DNA of 64,000 bases from Cyanobacteriota bacterium. GTDB lineage: Bacteria; Cyanobacteriota; Vampirovibrionia; Vampirovibrionales; Vampirovibrionaceae. The stretch lies in the NCBI GenBank assembly GCA_019751815.1, contig JAIEMW010000004.1, positions 539,933 to 603,932 of the forward strand. Direction: 5' to 3'. Below are positions 1 to 12,947 of this stretch, in pieces (the stretch's first letter is position 1; every line of letters begins with the position of its first letter). The notes beneath the pieces are model-generated. The model searched no databases and was not told the origin of the DNA. It saw only the letters and a list, made by a program, of their open reading frames with translations. A program made the position numbers and the translations under genes.

Positions 1-2459
1 ATCAAAGGAGCGCCTTCAACGTGACGAATCCGGTCACCGTCGTTAAACTGTAACTGTGTGACTGGAACAATCGAGATATTCTCGTCTTCGGTTGAATTAA
101 ATCCGATTTTCACGTCTCTGGGGGCGACATCAAACTCTTGAACGGGACGCATCAACACATCGGCGTATTCGAGATCGCTGGTATCATCCAAATCTCCGTC
201 TTCGTCTTCTGGATCGCGGATTTGGTAGTTAATGGTCACCAGACAGCGCTCTTTGGCTTTAATTTTTGGAGCCACTTCAGCGCCTTTCTCAACCACAGTG
301 CCGTCTTCGACGTTTAAGGTGGTGATATCATCGACGTGGTAGATTTCGCCAGGGCGGACAATCACTTCTCGAACGATGTCATTGTCTTCAACGATTTCAA
401 CAATGCCGTCGATTCGTGTGATCACACCTTTCACCACTTCAGTGCCGGCTTTGTAGAACTTGCCAGTTTCGATATCCGGCATTTTCAGTGAAATGTCTTT
501 GCTAACCTGGTGAATTTCTTCCGGAATAAAGAACACACGGCCTGGCTTGGTGATGATCCGCTGCTCATCGACTTCCACATCATCAAAGCGAATTTCGCCA
601 CTGCCGGGTGCGACCAGGGTCTCATCCATCAATTCAGCAATGATGCTGCCGTTTTCCACGGTGGTCCCCACAGGGGATTTCAGCACGTAGGACTCTTTTG
701 TTTTGCTGCCTTGGACTTTCCAGATCTGTTCTTTCTTGGTCTGGTTCAAATCAGCATTATCCGGGGTGATAGAGGCGATAATAATCGTCAATTCTTTCCC
801 GTCAGAAATAAGCTCGACGTTTTCTTTACCCACTTTGGTTTTCTCGGTTTTCAGATCCTCTGGAATCCGGACTTCGCCGCCGTGTTCGCTGACAACCATC
901 GTTTCAGCAATGATGCTGCCTTTTTCAATCTCTTGATTGTCTTTCAACATGTTTTTGGCACCGGGCGGAAGGGTGTAGACATCCCCGCTCAGCACCCAGA
1001 TGGTGCCGCCTCGGTTGGCAGTACGGGAGATGTTGCCTTGCCGGTCACGTTTTTCATCGGCTTCAAAGTCTTCAAAGATAATTTCACCGCCCAGATCCGC
1101 GTTGATATCTTTGGTCGCCCGCTCAGTTAATCGTCGAACGTCACCGCGAACAGCAGAAGGATCGTACTCAGCGATGATATCGCCGGCTTTCACTTTCACA
1201 CCTTTTTCTGGGACAAACACGGTCGAACCATAGGGGAGATTGTATTTTTCGGTTTTTCCGTCCGTGGTTTTAATCTCCAAGGTGGAATCTTTGGTGGTGA
1301 CTTGCACTTCATCCCCGTGACGTGTCCGGAAATCCCGGGTTGTCACTGCGGTTTGTGTGGTACCGTCGTTCTTCGCTTTGATCTGCTCTCTGCTAATACG
1401 ACCACTGAAAGCCCCTCCAGTGTGGAAAGTTCTCATGGTGAGCTGGGTTCCTGGTTCCCCAATACTTTGGGCCGCCATAATCCCAATTGCTTCTCCGATA
1501 TCCACCAATTTGTTGGTGGTAAGAGACCAGCCATAGCACTTTTGACAAATACCAAAGGGGGTTGCACAGCTCAGGCCAGAGCGGACCAGAACGGTTTTAA
1601 CACCGGCCTCAATAATGGCATCGGCTTTGGAGGGAGAAATCACATTCCCGGCTTCAATCATCACTTCACCGTCGGGGCTGACCACATCCACGGCGGCAGT
1701 CCGGCTGACAATCCGGTCACGCAGGGTCACAATCACGTTGTCCCCTTCAAACAAGGACTGCATCAGCACCCCTCGTTGTGTTCCGCAATCGGGTTCAGAA
1801 ATAATGACATCTTGCGCGACATCCACCAGACGTCGGGTGAGATACCCGGAATCGGCTGTTTTTAAGGCGGTATCTACAATCCCTTTACGGGCTCCGTAAC
1901 TGGAAATAATGTAGTCCGTAACGCTCAAACCTTCTCTAAAGTTGGTTTTAATCGGCAAATCGATGATCTGACCTTGGGCGTCTGCCATCAGGCCCCGCAT
2001 CCCGACCAATTGTCGGACCTGGCTGATGTTCCCCCGAGCACCGGAGAAGGCCATCATATACACCGGGTTTAAGCGGTCAAAATTGTCCACTACCATCCGG
2101 GTTAAGCGCTCTGTGGTCTCACTCCAGGTATCGATAACCTTCGTATAGCGCTCAACTTCGGTGATTTCACCCCGTAAAAAGCGCTGTGTCGCGGTCTCAA
2201 TTTCCGCTTCCGCTGCGGCCAAAAGGGCCTTTTTATCTTTGGGGACGTCTAAGTCCTCAATCGAAATAGTCACACCCGCCAGTGTGGCGTATTTAAAACC
2301 AAGATCTTTCAAATTGTTTGCCAAGGCACCTGTTTTAGCGGCACCCCATTCTTCGTAAATCTTGGCCAGTAACCGGTTTAGCTCTTTTTTATCCATCGTC
2401 TTGTTGATGTAATCAAGCGACTTCTTGGTGTTCTTTTTGTTGGGGGATAGGATACTCAT
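1..2459 (-). CDS. rpoC2: RNA polymerase beta' C-terminal subunit, separate gene, partial
   Basis: Minus-strand frame open from an ATG at 2459 to the left edge (819 complete codons, 3' end missing). It encodes the C-terminal part of the RNA polymerase beta' subunit. Visible landmarks are a zinc site (PDCGTQRG and later CATPFGICQKC), the bridge-helix and trigger-loop region (MMAFSGARGN, GEPGTQLTMRTFHTGG near residues 335-349) and then at least 460 residues of beta-rich, Glu/Asp/Lys-rich sequence. That tail resembles the SI3 sandwich-barrel-hybrid insertion of cyanobacterial rpoC2. The start has an AGAGG ribosome site and lies 74 bp after rpoC1. A separate rpoC2 is a cyanobacterial-lineage trait. 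The true C-terminus lies outside the window. Confidence 0.97.
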   Translation of the reverse strand, partial: MSILSPNKKNTKKSLDYINKTMDKKELNRLLAKIYEEWGAAKTGALANNLKDLGFKYATLAGVTISIEDLDVPKDKKALLAAAEAEIETATQRFLRGEITEVERYTKVIDTWSETTERLTRMVVDNFDRLNPVYMMAFSGARGNISQVRQLVGMRGLMADAQGQIIDLPIKTNFREGLSVTDYIISSYGARKGIVDTALKTADSGYLTRRLVDVAQDVIISEPDCGTQRGVLMQSLFEGDNVIVTLRDRIVSRTAAVDVVSPDGEVMIEAGNVISPSKADAIIEAGVKTVLVRSGLSCATPFGICQKCYGWSLTTNKLVDIGEAIGIMAAQSIGEPGTQLTMRTFHTGGAFSGRISREQIKAKNDGTTQTAVTTRDFRTRHGDEVQVTTKDSTLEIKTTDGKTEKYNLPYGSTVFVPEKGVKVKAGDIIAEYDPSAVRGDVRRLTERATKDINADLGGEIIFEDFEADEKRDRQGNISRTANRGGTIWVLSGDVYTLPPGAKNMLKDNQEIEKGSIIAETMVVSEHGGEVRIPEDLKTEKTKVGKENVELISDGKELTIIIASITPDNADLNQTKKEQIWKVQGSKTKESYVLKSPVGTTVENGSIIAELMDETLVAPGSGEIRFDDVEVDEQRIITKPGRVFFIPEEIHQVSKDISLKMPDIETGKFYKAGTEVVKGVITRIDGIVEIVEDNDIVREVIVRPGEIYHVDDITTLNVEDGTVVEKGAEVAPKIKAKERCLVTINYQIRDPEDEDGDLDDTSDLEYADVLMRPVQEFDVAPRDVKIGFNSTEDENISIVPVTQLQFNDGDRIRHVEGAPL

Positions 2460-2533
2460 AGCGGGTTTGATTACCTCTTTGTAAGTTGCTCAATACTGTG
2501 TGAGGTGCCTTTTCTAGGCTAATGCAATCGGAT

Positions 2534-7587
<5,054 letters not shown>

Positions 7588-7683
7588 GGAGTGGAACCTC
7601 TTGTATTGTCAACGAGCAAAGACGGTTGTGCGAGCGTGGCGCATGAAACGAGGAGGCGGCAGACAAAATGATAAATGTACCAG

Positions 7684-7714
7684 AAGCCAATGTCTCTCGT
7701 GGCAACATTGGCTT
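7684..7714 (-). promoter_or_regulatory. Intergenic hairpin between rplL and rpoB
   Basis: Perfect 10-bp inverted repeat AAGCCAATGT / ACATTGGCTT around an 11-nt loop, inside the 218-bp rplL-rpoB gap. No T-run follows on the transcribed strand, so it does not look like a simple intrinsic terminator. In E. coli the same gap holds an attenuator and an RNase III processing site that lower rpoBC expression relative to rplJL. An analogous role here is inference from position. Confidence 0.55.
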
Positions 7715-7805
7715 AAGGTCATTTAAAGGTTAAAAGTGTCTGTTTAACAGGTGCAAGAAAAACCGCCCATTCATGTCATCAAAAAATAACGGAATTAACG
7801 GGGAA

Positions 7806-8198
7806 CTACTGGATTTTAATGGTAGCCCCAGCTGCTTCCAGTTTTTCTTTGATTTGTTGAGCTTCTTCTTTCTTGATGCCTTCTTTGATGGGTTTTGGTG
7901 CAGCATCCACCAAGTCTTTGGCTTCTTTTAAGCCCAAGCCAGTAATGGCGCGGACTTCTTTCAAGACGTTAATCTTGTTATCGCCGGCAGACTCAAGGAT
8001 GACAGACACATCTGTCACTTCTTCTTCACCACCAGCAGCACCGCCGCCAGTAGGAGCCGCAGCCACAGCCACAGGGGCCGCTGCAGAGATACCAAACTCA
8101 TCTTCAAACGCTTTGACCAAGTGGGCCGTTTGCAAGAAGGTTAAGGTTTTGATTTCTTCAAAAATCTTGGACGTCTTATCATCTAATTCGACTGGCAT
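7806..8198 (-). CDS. rplL: 50S ribosomal protein L7/L12
   Basis: 130-residue acidic stalk protein. The N-terminal dimerisation helix region (residues 1-35) is followed by an Ala/Gly/Pro-rich hinge (~38-58, including [14 protein letters not shown]). The C-terminal domain has the factor-binding stretch [27 protein letters not shown] in shortened form. It forms the stalk that recruits translation GTPases, anchored on L10. It lies 77 bp after rplJ on the same strand and before rpoB, the standard order. A TGAGG ribosome site precedes the ATG. Confidence 0.98.
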   Translation of the reverse strand: MPVELDDKTSKIFEEIKTLTFLQTAHLVKAFEDEFGISAAAPVAVAAAPTGGGAAGGEEEVTDVSVILESAGDNKINVLKEVRAITGLGLKEAKDLVDAAPKPIKEGIKKEEAQQIKEKLEAAGATIKIQ

Positions 8199-8275
8199 GG
8201 TTGTTTTATGAACCTCATTCTTTTGGTGACGGACAGTAAATTATGACAGGGGAGTCGAGACAAGGGGCAGAAGCA

Positions 8276-8800
8276 TCACCCTTGCTTTTGTTTGGCATAT
8301 TGATCCAAAACCTGGACCAACGCCCGTTGCGGGCCGCTGAGTGCAGCCACCAAACCTGTGGTTGGGTAAGCAATACCACCCACCAGCTTGGCACGCAATT
8401 CTTCAAGGGGTGGCAGCTTGGTAAGTGCTTCCACTTCTTGAGCAGAAAGAGGTTTGCCGTCCAAAGCGCCGCCTCGGACTTCATTTTCTTTCTTGTTTTT
8501 CTTTAAGTACTCTTTAATGATCTTGATCGGCGCAATTTGATCGCCCATCCCTAAGGCCAATGCGGTTGGGCCTTTTAAATAGGGGCCCATGGCACTCATG
8601 GCTGTGTTTTCAATGGCCCGACGAACCAACGTGTTTTTGGCCACGGTCAGTTTGGCGTTGTTTTTCAACAATTCACGCCGAATCTCTTTAAGATTGGCCA
8701 CTGTTAAACCCCGGTAATCCACCACATAAGCAACGGTGGCTGCCTCGAGATCTTTTTGCAGTGACGCCAATGTTTCTTGTTTTCTAGGAAGAGCGCCCAC
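8276..8800 (-). CDS. rplJ: 50S ribosomal protein L10
   Basis: Ribosomal protein L10, the base of the L7/L12 stalk, with family motifs VDYRGLTVANLKEIRRELL and AKNTLVRRAIENT near the N-terminus. I place the start at the GTG at 8800 (174 residues, MGALPRKQ...) because AAAGG lies eight bases upstream. An in-frame GTG three codons earlier, at 8809, would directly abut that ribosome site. rplK and rplA, which usually precede rplJ, are absent here; a flagellar cluster sits upstream instead. In other bacteria the L10-L12 complex represses its own leader, but no clear leader structure is visible. Confidence 0.95.
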   Translation of the reverse strand: MGALPRKQETLASLQKDLEAATVAYVVDYRGLTVANLKEIRRELLKNNAKLTVAKNTLVRRAIENTAMSAMGPYLKGPTALALGMGDQIAPIKIIKEYLKKNKKENEVRGGALDGKPLSAQEVEALTKLPPLEELRAKLVGGIAYPTTGLVAALSGPQRALVQVLDQYAKQKQG

Positions 8801-8832
8801 AGGATACACCTTTCATGCAATTAGGATGATCT

Positions 8833-8860
8833 ATCATATGGAAAAAAAATTCCAAGTAAA
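8833..8860 (-). promoter_or_regulatory. Candidate sigma70-type promoter for rplJ-rplL-rpoBC
   Basis: On the minus strand TTTACT (8855-8860) and TATGAT (8833-8838) are separated by 16 bp, with an AT-rich spacer containing eight T. It sits about 30 bp before the proposed rplJ start, implying a short leader. The match is good but unverified; read-through from the upstream receiver gene is also possible. Confidence 0.45.
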
Positions 8861-8961
8861 GGGGGGACACAAAAAATACCGATAAAACACACCAAAAAGC
8901 GAGCTTAGGCTTTCTTTATAACAGAGACATCCGATAAACGCAAAATACCAAAAAATTGGGA

Positions 8962-9330
8962 TTAAGACGAAAGTTGTGCGGCAATCTCTTTTAAAGTCGG
9001 TACCAATGACTCAGCAATACTGGCTTTTGGCACATAATGGTATGGATTTGGTGGGATCATGCTTTTTTCGGACCCGCTCACCAGTACTAACCGACCTGGG
9101 GACACGCCTTGCTCCACCAGTGCGGCTGCAATTTCCAACCCGTCACGACTGCCTCGCAGCTTCCAGTCGAGTAGCACCACATCGGGTTTTTCTGCGTCAA
9201 AGCTGGACAGGGCATCATCGTAGTTATCTACAATGCCAACAAGCTCAAATCCTAGGTCAGATTGGGATTTCAGCAGCAGTTTCACTCCCTGCTGCCATAA
9301 AGGCTCATCTTCCACCAGTAAAATCTTCAT
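8962..9330 (-). CDS. Stand-alone response-regulator receiver (CheY-like)
   Basis: About 122 residues forming a single receiver domain with no output domain. The acidic pair is in LLVEDEP near the N-terminus, the phospho-acceptor Asp is in VVLLDWKL (residue ~55), and the conserved Lys is in YVPKAS. It follows the fliS and FliT-like genes with a start/stop overlap, so it is probably in the same operon and may act in flagellar or chemotaxis signalling. That role is inference; no kinase is adjacent. I chose the ATG at 9330. An in-frame TTG at 9336 overlaps the upstream TGA and is an equally possible coupled start. Confidence 0.88.
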   Translation of the reverse strand: MKILLVEDEPLWQQGVKLLLKSQSDLGFELVGIVDNYDDALSSFDAEKPDVVLLDWKLRGSRDGLEIAAALVEQGVSPGRLVLVSGSEKSMIPPNPYHYVPKASIAESLVPTLKEIAAQLSS

Positions 9331-9332
9331 GC

Positions 9333-9710
9333 TCAACCAGATTCATCTCGGGTGGACTGGCTGATGGACTGAGAATCATAATGTGACAGACCGCGGTTAA
9401 GCTGTTTTAACTTGGATTGCTCCAAACTTAACGTGTCCATATGGGCAAAAAACCGAGCTTGTATCTGCACGTCCAGCTGCATGGCGGTGTCCATCAAGAC
9501 CTGGAGCTGCCTCTGTTCTGCTGAATTCAATAAATCCCAGGGCGCACTCTGAAGTCGCTGAATGCAGTCCCCGCGTTCTAGCAAAAGCTGGTTCTGGGTC
9601 ATCAGGTCTTCACCGGGTGGGAGTGCATGGAGGCGCTCAGAAACGTCAACCAGTTGACGGGCTGCATTAAAAATCGTCTCAAAATCAAGCGGAGCAGACA
9701 AATCACGCAC
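9333..9710 (-). CDS. FliT-like flagellar protein (by position), hypothetical
   Basis: 125-residue, largely helical protein with no motif I can identify with certainty. It starts with GTG inside the end of fliS (8-bp overlap) and ends against the receiver gene. Many flagellar loci place a small FliT-type export chaperone directly after fliS. The size, helical Gln/Leu-rich character and position fit that role, but sequence recognition alone does not prove it. Alternatives are a FlgN-like chaperone or a lineage-specific regulator of the neighbouring receiver. Confidence 0.6.
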   Translation of the reverse strand: MRDLSAPLDFETIFNAARQLVDVSERLHALPPGEDLMTQNQLLLERGDCIQRLQSAPWDLLNSAEQRQLQVLMDTAMQLDVQIQARFFAHMDTLSLEQSKLKQLNRGLSHYDSQSISQSTRDESG

Positions 9711-10134
9711 TGTATTGTTTGGCTTCTACATCCGGGGCTTGTTGCCGTTCTTGATGGGCAATCTTAATGGCTTGTTCCCAGGTCTCTTTGAGAGAGCGTA
9801 GGTGAGTCAGGACTTCATCAATCATGGCGGTATCTTTTTTGATGTTGGCTTGAACCAGCCGGTAATGCAAGTAATCATACAGCCGGAAGAGATTTTGTGC
9901 GACCTCTCCCCCAATTTCCATATCCAAGCTTGCCATTAATTCTGTGACGATGTGTTGGGCGCGAATCAAATTGTTGTGGCTTTTCTCAATATTCTTTTCT
10001 TCCATGGATTTGCGGGCCACATTGAGAAAGCGAATCGCCCCGTCATACATGAGAAGCAATAATTCTTCAGGAGAAGCAGTTTCAACCTGCTGCTTTTGAT
10101 ATTGTTTGGCGCTTTGGGCGTAGGGGTTTAGCAT
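9703..10134 (-). CDS. fliS: Flagellar export chaperone FliS
   Basis: 143-residue FliS, the cytosolic chaperone that binds the C-terminus of flagellin before export. It has the family N-terminus with NPYAQSAKQYQKQQVETASPEELLLLMYDGAIRFL (abridged: NPY...Y...ETASPEELLLLMYDGAI) followed by the helical bundle including RAQHIVTELMASLD. It heads a minus-strand cluster overlapping the FliT-like gene by 8 bp. No flagellin (fliC) or fliD is in the window. Its presence argues that the organism is flagellated. Confidence 0.93.
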   Translation of the reverse strand: MLNPYAQSAKQYQKQQVETASPEELLLLMYDGAIRFLNVARKSMEEKNIEKSHNNLIRAQHIVTELMASLDMEIGGEVAQNLFRLYDYLHYRLVQANIKKDTAMIDEVLTHLRSLKETWEQAIKIAHQERQQAPDVEAKQYSA

Positions 10135-10172
10135 CAGTGAGGAAGGTCCTCTAATTGGTGGGTTTGTGAGTT

Positions 10173-10230
10173 CTCGATAATCTGGTCTCGATCTGTCTCT
10201 CGATCGATTTAAGCAGAAACTTTGATCGAG
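10173..10230. repeat. CTCGAT repeats in the fliS / toxin-antitoxin divergent gap
   Basis: The hexamer CTCGAT occurs at 10173-10178, 10187-10192 and 10199-10204, and its inverse ATCGAG at 10225-10230. All lie within the roughly 200-bp gap between fliS (minus) and the antitoxin gene (plus). Spacings are 14, 12 and 26 bp. Such clusters are typical of operators bound cooperatively by antitoxin or toxin-antitoxin complexes. This is a sequence observation only. Confidence 0.5.
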
Positions 10231-10334
10231 GCATCAAACCAAGCGGCGATCTCCTCTATTTGGGGGAGACCGCAAAAAAATCCAGAAATTGGGTTTTATG
10301 CATATACAACAGAAATGAGGCACAGTTAGCCAAA

Positions 10335-10562
10335 ATGGGGGTGTTTAAAGCGATGGCCACAGCACGCGGTGCGATGAGCAAAGGGGTTCTCCAAGCCAAG
10401 CTAAAACTGCTCGAGCGCTTTATGCCCGATGCCTCTGAGGCACAAATTGAGACCATGGAAATATTGATGGATCTCGATCAGGTCTCTTCGATGCTCAGCA
10501 GTCTGGACGAAATGCGAAAGGGCCAGATTGTGTCCATGTCCAATGCCTTTGCGGACCTCTAA
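10335..10562 (+). CDS. Probable antitoxin of a RelE/ParE-type module
   Basis: About 75 residues from the ATG at 10335; an upstream in-frame TTG at 10260 and an ATG at 10353 are alternative starts. I do not recognise an N-terminal DNA-binding fold. The C-terminal stretch (LDEMRKGQIVSMSNAFADL, residues ~57-75) resembles the toxin-wrapping tails of small type II antitoxins. It ends 2 bp before the toxin gene, which is the main support. It would neutralise that toxin and probably autoregulate through the upstream CTCGAT cluster. Confidence 0.6.
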   Translation: MGVFKAMATARGAMSKGVLQAKLKLLERFMPDASEAQIETMEILMDLDQVSSMLSSLDEMRKGQIVSMSNAFADL

Positions 10563-10564
10563 AG

Positions 10565-10882
10565 ATGGCGCCAGAGACTTTACCCGGCAACCGTTCGGTT
10601 TTTTTAACCCGCTCTGCGGACAAATCTCAGCGAAAGCTGGATAAGCCTCTGAGGGAAAGAATTCGGGACTCGTTGCTTGTGATTGCTGAAAATCCGGAAA
10701 GCCGGGGAGAACGGCTGACCAGCCCGTTGACTGGGGTGTTCTCGCATCACATCAACTATAAGGGCAAGGAATTTCGAATTGCCTATCAAATTGCCGAAGA
10801 CAGCGAATGTGTTGTGATTTTGCTGATCGGCCCGCATGAGAATTTTTACCGTAAGCTGAAACAGCTCTTAATGGCCAGCTAA
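10565..10882 (+). CDS. RelE/ParE superfamily toxin
   Basis: 105-residue basic protein with the RelE/ParE layout: an N-terminal strand (VFLTRSADKSQRKLDKPL), two helices, then the strand core TGVFSHHINYKGKEFRIAYQIAED, a hydrophobic strand ECVVILLIGPHE and the C-terminal FYRKLKQLL. The Arg in EFRIAYQ and the C-terminal GPHENFYRKL match the pattern of mRNA-cleaving RelE relatives, though the exact target (ribosome-dependent mRNA or gyrase) cannot be told. It is coupled 2 bp after the probable antitoxin. Confidence 0.8.
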   Translation: MAPETLPGNRSVFLTRSADKSQRKLDKPLRERIRDSLLVIAENPESRGERLTSPLTGVFSHHINYKGKEFRIAYQIAEDSECVVILLIGPHENFYRKLKQLLMAS

Positions 10883-10996
10883 AAAATCGTTGTTATTAAG
10901 AAGCGTGATCCTCATGTTTAGCATCGTCCCGGCTCGGGTATTACATGCATAGAACGTGATAACCAGTGTGTTTTGGTGAGTGTGTTGGGGTTTGCT

Positions 10997-11173
10997 TTGA
11001 AAAAAAATCGTATTGAGACCGGACAAGGGGTTATAGAATACTCTGGGGCTTTGATTATTGCAACTGTGATTGTCTCTTTTGCATTACTGGCCTTTCCAAA
11101 TGCGTTTACGGGTGCTTTTTTTGCCTCTATCACCCAAATTTTAACCTTTTTTTCGTCACGTCTACCCACCTGA
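10997..11173 (+). CDS. Flp/Tad pilin-like small membrane protein
   Basis: Small protein with a short basic N-terminus, the signature ETGQGVIEYSGALIIATVIV and a long hydrophobic stretch. This resembles the prepilin-peptidase site and helix of Flp-type pilins (G-Q/A-x-x-x-E-Y). From the TTG at 10997 (GGGG eight bases upstream) it is 58 residues; in-frame GTG/TTG codons at 10973-10982 could add up to eight. No Tad assembly gene is adjacent. It could be a structural pilin or a pseudopilin served by a locus elsewhere. Confidence 0.55.
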   Translation: MKKNRIETGQGVIEYSGALIIATVIVSFALLAFPNAFTGAFFASITQILTFFSSRLPT

Positions 11174-11252
11174 GCTGCCTGTAAAATAGAGAGAAAAGCG
11201 ACCTGTTTACATATGATCAGGTTGTTTTTGTCCTATTATGGGATGGGTCTAT

Positions 11253-11325
11253 GCCCCAGTAGCTCAGCGGATAGAGCAACCGCCTTCTAAGCGGTGGGTC
11301 GCAGGTTCAAGTCCTGCCTGGGGTA
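11253..11325 (+). tRNA. tRNA-Arg (anticodon TCT)
   Basis: Complete cloverleaf: acceptor GCCCCAG pairs with CTGGGGT (one G-T pair), D arm AGCTCAGCGGATAGAGC, anticodon stem ACCGC/GCGGT around loop CTTCTAA with anticodon TCT, and T arm GCAGG-TTCAAGT-CCTGC. CCA is not encoded. It reads AGA codons. Confidence 0.97.
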
Positions 11326-11373
11326 TTTGCCTTATTGCTTTTACCAGAACGCCTTTGAACGAGAGTACCCATC

Positions 11374-12924
11374 GTGAGCACTTCTCTTGCTATCACTGGG
11401 GAAAGTCTGACCCCTGAGCTTGTTTTTCTGATTGCCAGTGACCCTGCTATTCAAGTGGGCCTGGATCCTCAGGCGGCCAAAAAAGTAACAGCCTCTCGTG
11501 ATGTGGTTGAATCGGTGTTATCTTCGGGCCAAACGGTTTACGGGGTAAACACAGGCTTTGGTGCCCTCAGTCATAAGCGGATTCCGCCAGAAGCCTTAGC
11601 AGATCTCCAAGCCAATCTGGTCAGAAGCCATGCGGTGGGGACAGGTCCCCTATTGGAAGAGCCCGTGGTGCGGGCAATGATGCTGCTTCGTGCCAATACA
11701 TTGGCAAAAGGCTTTTCTGGGGTACGCCCCGTGGTGATTGAAACCTTGCTGGCACTGCTAAATGCAGGGGTGCATCCGATCATTCCCTCTAAAGGTTCTT
11801 TGGGTGCCAGTGGCGATCTGGCTCCTCTGGCGCATCTGGCGCTTAGTCTGATTGGCGAAGGTGAAGTGATGTATCTTGGAGACAGGATGCACAGTCAAGA
11901 AGCGCTAGAGTTGACCGGGATTACTCCCCTGACACTTTCTGCCAAAGAGGGTTTGGCACTGCTAAACGGAACACAGATGATGACAGCGGTCGGAACGCTG
12001 ACCTTGCTGAAGGCAGAGCATTTGATGGCTATTGCAGAGTTGGCAGGGTGTATGTCAATTGAAGCGCTGAGAGGAAGCCATGCCCCATTTGATGTCCGTG
12101 TGGCCTCTGCCAGACCTCATCCGGGACATCAGGCGTCTGCTCATATTGCTCGAAAATTACTGGCCCATAGCGAAATTGAGTCTTCTCATCACGATTGCGG
12201 GAAAGTGCAAGACGCGTATTCGATGCGCTGTATTCCGCAAGTACACGGCATGGTGAGAGATACACTGGCCCATGTGAGGGAGGTCCTTACCCTAGAAATG
12301 AATGCGGCAACGGATAATCCCTTGGTGTTTCCAGCCAGCCCAGAAGGCCCAGCTGCCATTTTATCTCAGGGCAATTTCCACGGGGAACCTGTGGCCATGG
12401 CGATGGATATGCTGAGTATTGCACTTGCGGAACTCGCCAGTATCTCTGAGAGACGGATTGATAAGTTGATGAACCCTGCGTTTTCTGAACTGCCTCCCTT
12501 TTTGGTGCCTGATAATAGAGAAGGCCTTCATTCCGGGCTGATGATTGTCCACTATACGGCGGCGTCTTTGGTCTCTGAGAATAAGACACTGGCACATCCT
12601 GCTGTGGTGGATTCGATTCCTACGTCCAATGACAAGGAAGATCACGTGAGCATGGGGGCGTTTGCTGCCAGGAAAGCGGAACAGGTTTATCAGAACTCTC
12701 GCTGGGTAATCGCTGCAGAACTCTATTCCGCTGTTCAAGGCCTTGGGTTTCATCACGGTGTAAAGCCTGGTATTGGCGTGCATGCAGCGTATCAATACTT
12801 AAGAAACTTCATCCCTCCCGTTGATCAGGACCGGGTGATGGCCCCGGAAATTGAGCGCGTGGTCACCTGTATTGAAAATCATGGGCTCTATCAAGCGGTT
12901 TGTACGCAGGTAGGTAGTTTTTAA
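11374..12924 (+). CDS. hutH: Histidine ammonia-lyase
   Basis: 516-residue HutH, converting L-histidine to trans-urocanate and ammonia, the first step of histidine catabolism. The Ala-Ser-Gly triad that cyclises into the MIO electrophile is at residues 145-147 ([12 protein letters not shown]). The active-site Tyr region VYGVNTGFG is at ~55-63. The start is GTG. It leads a hutH-hutU-hutI cluster with gaps of 23 and 11 bp. No hutG, hutF or hutC regulator is visible, so the next step and the regulation lie elsewhere. Confidence 0.97.
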   Translation: MSTSLAITGESLTPELVFLIASDPAIQVGLDPQAAKKVTASRDVVESVLSSGQTVYGVNTGFGALSHKRIPPEALADLQANLVRSHAVGTGPLLEEPVVRAMMLLRANTLAKGFSGVRPVVIETLLALLNAGVHPIIPSKGSLGASGDLAPLAHLALSLIGEGEVMYLGDRMHSQEALELTGITPLTLSAKEGLALLNGTQMMTAVGTLTLLKAEHLMAIAELAGCMSIEALRGSHAPFDVRVASARPHPGHQASAHIARKLLAHSEIESSHHDCGKVQDAYSMRCIPQVHGMVRDTLAHVREVLTLEMNAATDNPLVFPASPEGPAAILSQGNFHGEPVAMAMDMLSIALAELASISERRIDKLMNPAFSELPPFLVPDNREGLHSGLMIVHYTAASLVSENKTLAHPAVVDSIPTSNDKEDHVSMGAFAARKAEQVYQNSRWVIAAELYSAVQGLGFHHGVKPGIGVHAAYQYLRNFIPPVDQDRVMAPEIERVVTCIENHGLYQAVCTQVGSF

Positions 12925-12947
12925 CAAAAAAGAAGGACCTAACCACG

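Noticed and set aside
510..1899. Several plus-strand open frames opposite rpoC2
   Set aside because: No family resemblance; the minus strand encodes continuous RpoC2 across the whole interval.
2460..2533. Frameshift or intein joining rpoC1 and rpoC2
   Set aside because: rpoC2 has its own ribosome site and ATG after a 74-bp non-coding gap, and a split at this place is the normal cyanobacterial-lineage arrangement.
8881..8925. Intrinsic terminator between the receiver gene and rplJ
   Set aside because: Only a 5-bp AAAGC/GCTTT stem with a short T-run is visible; too weak to call.
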